NCBI GenBank assembly: GCA_020912385.1
Contig: CP087216.1
Span: 1,240,001-1,304,000, forward strand
Source: Neofusicoccum parvum
Lineage: Eukaryota; Ascomycota; Dothideomycetes; Botryosphaeriales; Botryosphaeriaceae
Direction of reading: 5' to 3'
DNA length: 64,000 nucleotides
A program made the translations under genes and the position numbers. The notes beneath the pieces are model-generated. The model made no database searches and had not been told where the DNA came from. It saw nothing but the letters and a program-made list of their open reading frames with translations. How positions within the stretch are numbered: position 1 is the stretch's first letter; the number at the start of each line of letters is the position of its first letter. Below are positions 11,901 through 22,643 of the stretch, piece after piece.

Positions 11901-12537
11901 CCATCTGCAAAGCAAAGAAGACCAACGCCAGAATTGAGAAGCTTAAAAGACGACGCCAACAATACTTGCACTTCGTGAGACAATTCTCGTGCTAAGGCAA
12001 GACTGCAAGACTGCGACACCCATTCGGTTTGGATGTGAAGGCAGGAATCCCAAGGTACAATTCAACGCCATGAAGGAAAAACCAGCAGAGTCGTGACAGT
12101 CGTTAGGTATTCGTGATCGGATCATGATCCGGTGCGTAGTGGTGATTGCATGGACCACGGAGTGGGCATGTAGAAGCCACGAAGTAGCTGCAAAGCAAAG
12201 ACGGTCACTGCCCAAAGACAGGAGATGCTTCCTTCGACGTTCGAGGGCAGGCCAACGAATGAGTAGTAGACTGCAGCAGACAGGCGTAGAGGCGTGCAGG
12301 CTAGGATGCTCAGATCGATGACCTAAACAGTGGGGTGGAGGATACAAAAGGTCGCTGGGTGGTCGATCTTTTTGTGATTTTCCTTTTTTTCCTGGCGGGG
12401 GAGGGTACAGCACGCGATGGCACTGTGAACGTCGATGCAGGTGATCCGATGTGAGTATACCGATGTCGTCTGTATCATACACGTCGAGCGTGTGATATTT
12501 CGTCTTCATTCACGATGTGCCCAGGATGTCCCGGGTC
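8934..12537. other. Long gene-poor interval
   Basis: 3.6 kb with no convincing gene. Composition becomes more AT-rich around 10.9-11.9 kb. It must hold both 3' untranslated regions of the convergent flanking genes. Open frames such as 9892-10275 (plus) and 11943-12509 (minus) lack family signals or good splice partners. I saw no terminal repeats or transposase motifs. Confidence 0.45.
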
Positions 12538-13469
12538 CTAGTCCATGTAGAAGTCTCCCTTCAGGATGCGCTCCTGGAAGGCATCGGGAGCCTTTGCAAC
12601 CTTGGGAACCTCACGGATGGGCTCGGCAGTGGCAATGCTCTTGGCCCGATGGTGCATGGGAGGTGAGATGCGGCCAGGGCTGGCGGCCGAGATGGAGGAG
12701 CGCTCGGCTCTGGTGCGCATGTTCTCGGCGAAGTTGAAACCGTCTGCGAGCGAAAACGAAGCGGTTAGCCAGAGCTCGACAGCTAGATAACATGGACATG
12801 ACTTCTTTGTTCGCATCGAACGGCAAGGACCAGCGAGCGGAACGCAGCAGCAGAGACATGTCAAAGCCAAGGGGGAGAAGGGACTGTACACGTAACATGC
12901 GGCAAGGGCAGCGCAGAGGGGATGGAGGGCAGCGAGCAGGACAGACCTCGACCCTTGGTCGCAGTGATGTTCGCAGACGGTGTAGGAGACTTGGAAGAAG
13001 CATTGGGGCGAGCTCTACCATTGGCAGACGTGTTTCCGCTCCCATTTCCCTGCTTCACGTCACGAAGCGCCCGGGCACCAAAGCTCAGCCTACGCGCAAA
13101 CGGCGACGTGGCGGCAGTGTTCGGCGGACTGTTGGAGCTGGAGGTGTCGTCGTCGTCGAATGGGCTCTCGTTGAAGGAGCCCGAGGTCGCCGAAGAGACG
13201 CTCTCGCCCCGGCTTCGCATGCTGTTGAAGGGGGACGGCTGGCTGGGCGAGCCCGAGAGGCCCAGGGTGGTCAGCGACAGGCGGCGGCGGTTGGCCTGGG
13301 CGGCAGCGCTGGTGATGGGGCCCTGGTAGCTCGCACTGCCACTGCCATTGCCGCTGGCGGTGTTGCTCGGGGCCGGGCCGTTGGGCGGGCGGCCGAACAG
13401 GCCGGCGAAGGACGAGCGACGACGCTCGGTCGGAGGGGGCGAGCGGGGCGGCGAGTTCGTGTCGGACAT
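12538..13469 (-). CDS. Conserved fungal Ser/Arg-rich phosphoprotein, unknown function
   Basis: Two minus-strand exons, 13469-12947 and 12743-12538, 242 residues, with a 203-nt intron (donor GTCTGT). The joined frame reads ATKGR then DGFNFAENMRTRAERSSISA. The protein is low-complexity: RRRSSFAGLFGRPP near the start, ARRLSFGARALRDVKQ in the middle, and several RRxS/RxxS motifs that look like basophilic-kinase or 14-3-3 sites. The C-terminus is the best-conserved part, ending APDAFQERILKGDFYMD. I recall this architecture and tail from uncharacterised filamentous-ascomycete proteins, but know no function. A 14-3-3 gene is encoded elsewhere in the window; any link is speculation. Confidence 0.75.
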
Positions 13470-15632
13470 GGCGGGACTCGCGGATGCGGAGCGTGGGCGT
13501 GGGGCGGTTTGGCGGAGGGGTTGAGCAGCGAGGCAGCAAGGGGCAGGCGGGTGCGCTGGCGTGGGCGACGGCGACAGCGGCAGCGACAGCGACAGCGACA
13601 GCGACAGGCGACGCGCGGATTACGTCAGTGCGCGGCGGGGCGGCGGGCGGCGGGCGGCGCTGTGCGGGCGGCTGGCGGCGAGCGGATGGGCAGGCGCGGC
13701 GGCGGTGGTGGTGCGGGCGGTGGGCGCAGGCAGGCGAGGAGGGCGCGGGTGGAATGCAGCGGACAGCGCGAGGAGGTCGTCTTGTAAATAATGGAGCAGG
13801 AAGGAGCAGCCACGACGGGGCCGCTAGGGAGCGCTGATCGCGCTGAGAGCAGCCTAGCCTTCCCCGCGTCCCAGCACGCAGGGCGCAGAATCCGCCCCCG
13901 GCCGCGCGCTGCCCACGCATTGGCTTATCGCGCAGCGCTGACGTGCAAGCTCAATCCCCAAGCCTCCCACCGCGCGAGCATGCCACCCGACCAGGAACGC
14001 ACCACACCCTCCCCGCGCGCAGCAGCAGCACCATCCCTCCGCGCCGCGGGCGCCCACGTGAGGCGCCTTTGTCTGCTCGCCTGCAGCTGCCGCCTCGCGC
14101 CTGTCTCAGCCCTTGCCATCACGTCATGCAGGGCCCGGCTGCGCGTCTGATGCACGCCCGACGCACCTCCCCTATTCCGAGCGCTATATCTCCGTGCCGC
14201 CGACTCTCTCTCGGCCATGCGTCGGCGGGCGCCTGTCTGCAGCCATGCAGCCCGAAAGGGCGAGGCGTGGCTGCTCGATGATGTGGGCTGCGCTCGGCGG
14301 CGAGTCAGCGGGCGAGCCACCAGATCTTCGACCCGGCCCACCCGCCAGCGCTGAACGGTGGATCTGGCGTTCGAGAAGCGCCCAACCCCGCAGCACAGGA
14401 GCAGTAAGCTTGTTGGCATGTGGCGGCGTCCCTTGCTCGCGCTGCTCTGCGAGCCGCCCGTTCCATCCACTCCGTGCCTGTAAACAGCGCGCCGCGCATC
14501 CCCGGCGCCCCAGGTGCCTCTCGCCGGCGTGCTGCAGCCGTGGCTTGAGGAGAAAAAATGGAGCCCAGGGGCCGCCGCCTCACGAGATATCTCAGGAACT
14601 CATCACGCTATCGGCGAAAACGGCTTGCCCCCCTCCATCCCACCCCAACGTCTCGGGCCCTGCTTCTGACAACCAGACACGCGTAACGCGCGACATTGTT
14701 CTGCCGGTGGTTCGACCGTCACCCTATCCATTCAAGCTCCGACGTTCCCAGCCCCACCAATCTCAAGCCATCTCGAAGATCTTCGGCCCGTCCCGCCCAT
14801 CTCAATGCTTCTTCATGCTCGCCGTTGCTCACGCCAGCATGTCTCGCGTCTATCAGGCCATGTCGCCAGCCACCTTCTCGAACCCCATCCTTGTGCTACG
14901 GAAGTCTCTCCGACCGCTGGGTGCGCGTGTGGCGACAGGCATGTGATTGTGACACAGAAACCCCCCACTGTCCAAGCCAGGTCAAGCTTTAAGCGAGCTC
15001 GCCCTCAAGAAAACGCCAGCCCACTCTAAACGAAGCCAGCTCGCGGTGACACGTCACGACGCAGAGCGTCCCTTGCGTCTGTGAGCCACAAAGCTCGATC
15101 CATCCGGACGCCAGCTGTCAACCGCAGCTCTTTTCCAGTGGCCGACAGATTGTTCCGTATCGCGATCTGGGACACTCAGGCGTAGCCTTGCTGCCAAGCT
15201 GGTTCAGCTCTGCCGTTGGTCATCAGCGATGAGAGGCAAGTACACATTTTGAGTTGGCTGTGCTGCTGGAAGCAGATGTGATCCATTCTCAAAGCTTTGC
15301 GGCAACAGCATGTTCATGCACATGATGCACGAGTTTGCGGAAAGGCATCATGAATTTAGTCACTACGTTCTAGTCCAGCTAGAAATGGTCTCTAAGTAAG
15401 AAAGAAAAGAGAGGTCTATCAGAAACGAGCGTATGAGAGTTGGAGACTAGGTGCAGGAAAAACATGAAATACAAGGAGCGACCTTGCTCCAATTCAGACA
15501 ATCCACCCAAAAGCAAAAGGAAGAACAGATGTTTCAAAGTACAGAAAGAAAGAAACGGAATCAAGGGAAATCCAGTAAACGAGTGACGTGGAGGCAGCGA
15601 GCCATGGTGTCTAATCATCCCCTTTCGCCTCA
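13470..15632. other. Intergenic, very GC-rich near the phosphoprotein promoter
   Basis: Upstream of the minus-strand phosphoprotein and downstream of the minus-strand SWIM gene. The 13.5-14.5 kb part is so GC-rich that frames are open on both strands. It contains the hexanucleotide repeat at 13571-13606. No gene found. Confidence 0.45.
13571..13606. repeat. GCGACA hexanucleotide tandem repeat
   Basis: Six contiguous 6-base units, five GCGACA and one GCGGCA. Lies about 100 bases upstream of the phosphoprotein start, probably in its promoter or leader. Confidence 0.85.
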
Positions 15633-16961
15633 TCATCTCCTGGACGAGCCCCCTTGAGCACCCGAGCGCTCCAGTTTTGCAACGTTGGTTTCGAAGTATT
15701 GGATATATTGGTTGTTTCCTCCATGTTCTCTCAAGATCCGCCCGATGGATTGCAAGTTGCTCAGATGCTTCACGAGGATCTTCTGTGGAATCTGCTCGAA
15801 GAGCATGTCTACGAGGAACCGCTGGGGATTGCCTGCCGGAGGATCACCGATGAGACGGACGTAGAGATTGTTGTCCTGGGGGCTGGAGTTTGCTATGGCT
15901 CCCTGGACACGTTCGTACATATTGTAGTTCCTCTCGACCACGCTGCGGAGTATCTCAATGAGCATGCCGGCCACGTACCACGTGTGATCGGCTGTTCCCA
16001 CGCTGTCTTCGTAGAATTCGAATATCTCTTCGACGATCCTCTTAAGCATATCGGCACCCTGTTTCAAGTCGGTGCTCCTTTGGGTGGACTGCGGGTTGCT
16101 GGCGGCGTCGAGGCGTCTGAACACTTCCACGTAACGTAGCGTCATCCGGGCGAGCTCGGCAGAGATACAGAATTCCGTCGTGAGGATTTTGCCCAAGGCC
16201 GTTTGGAAATCCTGGTTGTTCGCAGCGAATTCCTGGATGAGGCGCTTGAACCCTTCGAAAACGTCATTGAGAATCTTCTCGTCGTCAACATTGACGCTAC
16301 TGCATTTGCTGAACTCCTTCTTCACCGCCTCCCTGGGAGTGATGGCCCAGCACAGAATCTCGATCCTGTCCTCGAGCTCTTCATATTCCTCCGTTCGAGT
16401 CTCACTCCGATCGTCGTCGGCAGCTTGTCGGTGAAGAATCCTCCAGCCTCGGGGGTTGTCGGCACGCTTGAGAATGGCATCCATGATCTCGTTGGCGTGT
16501 ATGAGATCCATGCCGGCAGATTCGGGTGGTCCTGTGATACGGCCGTCCTCGAGCAGGACAAACGACATGTTGGTGAGCTCACGGTCATACGCATCGGCAT
16601 ACGTCGTCAGGATCTGATCCCAGAGCCAGAATATATGCTGCAGCTCCGTGTTAGTAGAAAGTAGCCCGAGCAACTGACACCGTCGTACCTTGCAAGCAGT
16701 CCCGTTCGTGTTGTCTCGGCATGCACAGCGTGGCGGATGCACTCCGCCCATTTCCAGGAAGAAAGACCTCCCATCCTCGAGCTGGAACTGGAAGTAGGTC
16801 TCTCCGGCGCCAATTCTTTCACACATTGTCACGGTGATACTGGCACCTCTGAGTCCATCCCAAGCATTCCTGCGGGCAGTGCCGTCCACCAGCCAACGAG
16901 TATCGTACACGATGCCCGAGGCGGCCCGGATCATTTGACCTTCAGCAGCAGGGCCAGACAT
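15633..16961 (-). CDS. SWIM-type zinc-finger protein
   Basis: Minus-strand gene with start at 16961 (MSGPAAEGQMIRAAS) and one intron at 16688-16638, 425 residues. The 51-nt intron is a multiple of three with no stop, so the frame also stays open unspliced. It has GTACGA, a textbook TACTAAC branch site and GCAG. Splicing creates C79-x-C81-x8-C90-x-H92 (CACRDNTNGTAC then KH), the SWIM zinc-binding pattern; retention would insert 17 residues between Cys90-Lys and His. The rest is helical, with no other known domain (e.g. RIEILCWAITPREAVKKEFS). Similar proteins of unknown function occur across filamentous ascomycetes. An upstream in-frame Met at 17051 would add 30 unconserved-looking residues. 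SWIM domains bind DNA or protein; the role here is unknown. Confidence 0.85.
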   Translation of the reverse strand: MSGPAAEGQMIRAASGIVYDTRWLVDGTARRNAWDGLRGASITVTMCERIGAGETYFQFQLEDGRSFFLEMGGVHPPRCACRDNTNGTACKVRRCQLLGLLSTNTELQHIFWLWDQILTTYADAYDRELTNMSFVLLEDGRITGPPESAGMDLIHANEIMDAILKRADNPRGWRILHRQAADDDRSETRTEEYEELEDRIEILCWAITPREAVKKEFSKCSSVNVDDEKILNDVFEGFKRLIQEFAANNQDFQTALGKILTTEFCISAELARMTLRYVEVFRRLDAASNPQSTQRSTDLKQGADMLKRIVEEIFEFYEDSVGTADHTWYVAGMLIEILRSVVERNYNMYERVQGAIANSSPQDNNLYVRLIGDPPAGNPQRFLVDMLFEQIPQKILVKHLSNLQSIGRILREHGGNNQYIQYFETNVAKLERSGAQGGSSRR

Positions 16962-18454
16962 GGAGGGAAGAGGCCGAGAGTATGGGGCTAGACAGTGGAA
17001 AAGTAGAGAGTATGGGGGGTAGGCTGCACGAGGTAGAGAGGATGGAGACAAGCAGAGAAAGCGGGCGAAAGTGAAGTGTGCAGGCAGGATGTAGAGGGTT
17101 CGTTTGGAGCGTGAGTGGTAGTGACTTCTGGCCTGGATCCTCCGCGCGGATATTTAACTTGATGGCGGCAGCAAACCTCGCCGCACCAGAATGGACGAGA
17201 AAAGGGAAGTTGGTAGACAGATAGCCCATCCAAGCCTCGATCTAAGCGGCGCTTAACGGCGTGGAGAAAGCTGTCGGCAGCGCCGCCTCACGAGTGTACC
17301 GCCGCAAGGCGGGGTCCGCAGTGGTGTGTTTGTCCGGCTCGCAATCGCAATGGCAAACAGGACGCCAGCTGCGGCGTGAACATTCCACATTGCAGAGAGA
17401 GCAGCCATGGCTACGGGGGCCCACCCCGGTCCTTCTGGACCATCCACCGCGCACGGATGGCGTTCGCAGACTGCTTTGCCGCATCGAGATGGGCTGCAGC
17501 CTTGATAGATGACGTTTCCTGAGATTGCGGGGAGCAGCCCTCGCGAATGAGGGCTGTCGCGGGCGTGCCTGCGGCAGCAGCGGCGAGCTGGCTGCCTCCG
17601 ATGCAAGGCACCAGCCGCGGCGCAGCGGACAGTGTCGCAGCGGCGGCCGGCGGCGGGTGGTGGGCGCCGTGAGAGCCGCGACGGGTGGCGAACGCGCGGC
17701 ACGTCTGGCAGCATGGACACGCGCAGCTGCGATGGAGCCGGCGCGGGCAGGCGCGAGTTGGATGTTGTCGCGCGCGCGGTGGAGGCTCGCGGGCGATGGC
17801 GGCCGTTGCCAAGCGCACCTTGCATGGCTGTGCACCGCATCCCGCGCAGCGCTAGCTATTTTTGCACGCCGCACCGTCTGACAGCCGGCTCTTTTTAGAC
17901 CCAACACGCCTCTGTCTTCCATTCTGCGGCCTCGACAGAGACCGCCAAGCGCTTAGATGCTCTTCGTCTATGGCTGGCCACACAAGAATAGATCTGCTCC
18001 ATCTCCGCCGCGGCTCTGCTCTGCGAGTCTGCCCTGCGCAAATCCTGCCCTACACGCGCCGCAGCGCAGCCACAGCTGTCTCCACCGCGATGCCGCTCCA
18101 AAATACTCCGGAAGATCAACGCCTCGAAAATGCAACTTTACGCGCCTGCCACGATTCTCCAGCACGAAGCGGTGACGCCCGCCCCGCCCGCCGCGGCGAC
18201 TGAAGGAAATCGTCTCTCCGTATTACGGCTGCCCGAGCCCCCCGTACCATCGCGCCGTGGCCTGCACGGCACAGGCTCCCACCTGGATCTCGATCGTCAT
18301 TTGCGGCGATAAGGAGGGTGAGGATACGGGAACGTCCTCCAAGCGGGATGCCCGCGCGCGAAATGATCCGTCAGGTGCAGGCCCAGTCTGATCACTGCGT
18401 TAACCGGCGCTCCGTCGCATGCGGCTTGGAGACACTCACGCTGGCTAGGAATGC
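16962..18454. other. Intergenic
   Basis: Upstream of the SWIM gene and downstream of the bZIP gene. Open frames on both strands at 17.2-17.9 kb reflect GC-rich sequence; none has a family signature. No RNA gene seen. Confidence 0.45.
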
Positions 18455-18911
18455 TTACCGCGAACTCCCTCCAGTCCGAGACCCTGCAGCATATACCGAT
18501 GTCTCGCGTGAGCTTTCGTGAGAGCTCTGCTCCTTCGCCTTGCCCGTCTCGACGATGTGCTTCATGGACACCCCTCCCCAGGGGAGTCCTGATAGGTGCC
18601 TGCTCGGATACGCCTCGAAATCCTCAGGATCCGGCGCGTTGTATGCACTTCCCGCCAGTTGTTGGTTCGTCAAGTTTCTCTCCTTCGCCTCGCGCTCATC
18701 CTTGGTTTTCTGTCCTGTGCCATACTCTTAGTGATCTCTGAGTGCTGTGATACGGCGCGGGTTCCTTACGATACCGCCTCTGCGCCAACTTGTTCTGAAT
18801 TTTACGCCGCTCCGCTGGGTCTTGGACGTGAGCCCAATCGTCACCGGGAGAGTGCCATGACTCGCCGCCCGAGCTCGAACCTTCGCCACCCGCTTGCTGT
18901 CCTTGGGACAT
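18455..18911 (-). CDS. Short bZIP-type protein
   Basis: Two exons, 18911-18770 and 18714-18455, 133 residues, with a 55-nt intron (GTAAGG...CAG). The start is ATG in the context ACCATGTCC. The junction lies inside the basic region, which spliced reads DPAERRKIQNKLAQRRYRQK, a canonical fungal bZIP DNA-contact segment (N-x2-A-Q-x2-Y/F-R). What follows (TKDEREAKERNLTNQQLAGS) has no regular leucine heptads, so the zipper is very short or absent. Then comes a block recalled from related ascomycete proteins: SAYNAPDPEDFEAYPSRHLS and GLPWGGVSMKHIVETGK. The stop TAA overlaps a GTAAGC donor-like site, so a further C-terminal exon is possible. Probably nuclear; targets unknown. Confidence 0.75.
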
Positions 18912-21900
18912 GGTGCGATTGCTCCTGGGATCTTGCGGTGTGATGAAGCTCTCGACGCCGTGCAGGTGTGGGCCGTGGAGAGCTGGGTTCACATGCGGCG
19001 CAGAGAACCCGCCCAGCTTGCTTCATAGAGCGTTTATCTTGGATCAATGTGGCCCAAGAGAGTGTCACCATTCGAACGGCGAAGCGCGGATGGACTGCGT
19101 GCCACTGGGTGAATGTGCATGCGGCACTGGGACGGGCGAGCGCCAGATAACAACCCGCAATTTCACGGGGAGTGCTGCGGCGAAGATATTATCTAAATCG
19201 GGAGGGAGTAGAGTGTGAGGTGTAGGCGTGTGTGGTCCAAATGCCTGAGAACCAGTTGCGACAGCGTTGACACTTTCGAGCTTAGCAGAGAAGGGTCGAC
19301 GTCCGATCTTATGAGACAAGTGAATGCCCCCATCAGTGATACTCGGCGCTGCTTGTCTAGGGCTGAGATGATAGCATCATCCGGGGAATGTATCCAACTA
19401 ATGGCAGGCTCGTAGGCAGCACTGGAGGTCGGGGGTGGCGAACACCGACACAGTTACCATTGACTCAAAAGCGGAAGGGAGAATCAAGCGAGCCATGCCG
19501 ACACGGATGGGCCGCGAGCGCTAAGCTCTGCTTGCTCCAATGAGAAAACGGACAGCGAAGACTGCATGGGCAATGGTGGGAAGAGAAGAGTTTAGGCAAC
19601 GGCCCCAAGATTCTAGAAAGGCGTGCACAAGGAAAGCGGGTGTGCAAGTCGTCGAGGAGCTGGGCCCAAAGGCATCCTGCCGCGACGAGCAGGCTGCCAA
19701 TCGGCAGCTCTGAAAGCGCATCTGAGGACCGGATGACGAGATACACCATCAGCCGCACGGGTCAGAAGCGAAGGATGACAGTCCACATAGGCGGAACGCA
19801 TGGTCGTTGGCCCGCGGGTGATGCAAGACAAGCTCCCGTCTGCATGGCGTGGATCCACGGGAACCGGAGGTACCTGCATTTGCTACTGCCGTCTTGCCTG
19901 CATGCGCCGCAAGGCACTCCTCGGCATGTCCGCCGCAGCGAGTCACTGCATCGAGTCAGCCTTGAGCCCGCGAGGAGCCGGCCCACATCCGCGCCTGATT
20001 GGCCCAGGTGCTTCATTTCATCCAGCAACATCGAAAGTAGGCCGCGGTGGAGAGGCAATGGCTGCGCATGCAGAGGCATGCGCGTGGTGCGCCTGCGGCC
20101 TAGAGCCAAGAAGGCGCAGGGCCACGGTGAGGAGATTGATGCTCAGTCCTCAATACAGACGCCCCATCATGCCCTATCCGGACCGGCTGGGGGTTGGCTG
20201 GATCGGTGTCGCGACGAGCGCTGCGCTAATCAGCAACTGCGGTCAGCCCGGGCTCGCCTTCACCGACGGGCGGCGTGGGGGCCGGGGAGCGGAGATCGAC
20301 AGGAAAGTAGCGCAGCATCGAGGCGTCGTCGGTGAGACCTAGCCACGATAGCTGCGCGGACGGCCCAAAAGCGAGATGCGAGATGCTGGGACGGCGTTGA
20401 CGGAGAAGCGACGGCGGAGCGGAGAGGGTCGAAGAGCGGTGACTCCGGGGCGTTGCGCGCGCCTCCACCAATGAGCGCTGCCCGGTAGATCCCTATAGGG
20501 CTACAGACCGCCCAGCTGTCCCCGCGCGTCCCAGCCTCAGGCAGCACTCCGGCGAAGCCATCACCGCATCCCCAAGCACCTGCAGCCAGAGTCCCAGATG
20601 ACAGGATCTTCGCTTTCGTTTAGCATTCACCCGCGCAGCAATTGGAACCAGCGCAGAGCCAGAGACGTCAACGGCCATGCCGCTTTGCCGCGGGCCATGA
20701 GCTCGCGCTGGATACCGCTCGTCTTTCCCTCCCCCTCTGACGCCGTCGCCGGGCACGCGATGCACACTGCCCCACGGTCCCGCTGCCGTCCTAGGCATTC
20801 AAGCGGTCAGCTTACCCTGCGCGACACCGATTCAGGCACGTTCGCGTTGAAGAGATGTGCTCCTCTTGTCTCGTTTCATGTTTACGCATTTGTTCGGGCA
20901 GCCCGTGGTGCTCGTTCACACAAAGCGCTTTGCAGCCCGAGAGCATTGCTTGCGCGTCCGCACCTTCGCTTTGGGCAGACAGCGACGGCCGAAGCCCACT
21001 TTCTTCCATGTGCGCTTTACGGCCGAGGAAGCACAGGTCATCGACTGGAGGACCAAAGAAACATGGCAGAAAAGAAGTCTTGCAGATTGCATTGCAACAT
21101 GTGCATGTCTTCGTGAGCAGTCGAAGCATTCAGGTGCACGCAGACGTGCAGTTCAAGCATTTACCTGGGTCAGCTGGACATTCCGGACGAATGCCTCAGT
21201 TGCCCATGGCGGCACGCACGAGATGCAATACTTCCCGAACTGTCCACACCGGACGAGATTAGGAAAGTCCGTGGTTGGTAAGGTGCAACAGCCGAGACTT
21301 GCCCACATTACATTCACTGCCCAGACCCAGACGGCTGAAAACCCATCGACACGCAATTTCAAATAGCGACATGTTCGTCGGTTAAAATAGTCCTGCTGCT
21401 CCACGGCGAGTGAGCAGCAGGGTGGAGAAGACGCGGCCCTGCTAAAAGCCTGTTTTGCTCTTCCACTGATTGATGAAGTATGCTTCAGGGCCATTGAACG
21501 ACGCGAGAGGCAGGCAAATCGTGGTGCTGGAATCGTCGCTTCCAGCCGGCGGATCATGGCGAAGCGAAACGGGAGATGATCTGGTCGTGACATGGGGCCA
21601 GATAGTGCGTTGGGCTGCGGCCCCGAGAGAGCGGGCGCCGAGCCTGTATTAATAGACGTACGGTGCGACATTGCGATGTGCAGGGCACACAGACAGCCGA
21701 GGAGGCCAGCGGCAGACGTCTCATTTTGCGGACGTCGAGCGTGCGGGACGGAAGGCGCGCGGTGGAGAGCAGGCCGCGCGAAGTTTTTAAGGGCCCGGCA
21801 GCCGCTTACATCAGCGCGCTAGGCTGCGCCGGGCCTATCGAAATCTCTTTCTGCGCCGCGCTCCCGCTCCCCTTTTCCTCCTCATCACACAATCAAGCCG

Positions 21901-22643
21901 CCTTCGGGCGGGACGTACACTTAATCAACCGCCTGCGCACAGCCCATGAGCCTGGCGGTCATATTGGCGTACCAGACCAACTTGGAGGTGGTGCAGGTTC
22001 CTCTGGCTTCGGCGTGGACATTCATCTCATGTCGCAGGCGCCCGAAGCTGCCTGCCTGCCACACATGCCGGCGCGCGCATTTCTCGCAAATGACGCTGCA
22101 CCTGCTCCGCCGGCTCGGTGCAATAATCCGCTGCGCTGCGCGCCCGGCACTTGGCGACGGGCCTGGCGGACGCGGTCGACGAGGCCGCTGCCAGTGGCGC
22201 TTGCAACAGCGACGCCGTGCCAGCCAGGCCTGCCAGCGCGCGTGGAGCGCGCCCAGCGCGGGCAATAAATGTCAAGCGAGTCTATCGCATTTAAATACAC
22301 GGGGACGCCGCAGGATACGCGGGAGCACTGCCCCTGACGCGCCGTGTCCTCGCTCCAAACGAGCGCCACTTCTATATGGGCGACGCTATCCGCGGCGGCA
22401 GCAGAGTGCCGGACCACACGACTCGTCTGCCCGCCAGCGCCATCCAACTTTATGCGGCTGCCCGCTGGACACACCTAGACGCGCTCTTCTCTCTCCTTTC
22501 GCTCTCCCTCTGCACGCTCAGCATGCACGCGCTGGCACGCCTTGCCCCTGGGTTTAGCGTGACCTGACGTCTGTTTACCAATCTTGAGGATCGCATCCGT
22601 CCCTCCTCCGCACCTCCTCCGATCCGCCCAACCACCACCCAGC
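18912..22643. other. Long gene-poor, GC-rich interval
   Basis: 3.7 kb between divergent genes (bZIP minus, ArfGAP plus). Open frames include 19640-20335, 20857-21366 and 21663-22268 (plus) and 21153-21671 (minus), overlapping in several frames, with no recognisable domain or coherent splice model. A TTTAAATA element at about 22,290 and the pyrimidine-rich 22,490-22,640 stretch probably belong to the ArfGAP promoter and leader. Confidence 0.45.

Noticed and set aside
13470..14600. Long both-strand open frames upstream of the phosphoprotein gene
   Set aside because: Arg/Ala/Pro-rich translations in all frames, typical of GC-rich non-coding DNA.
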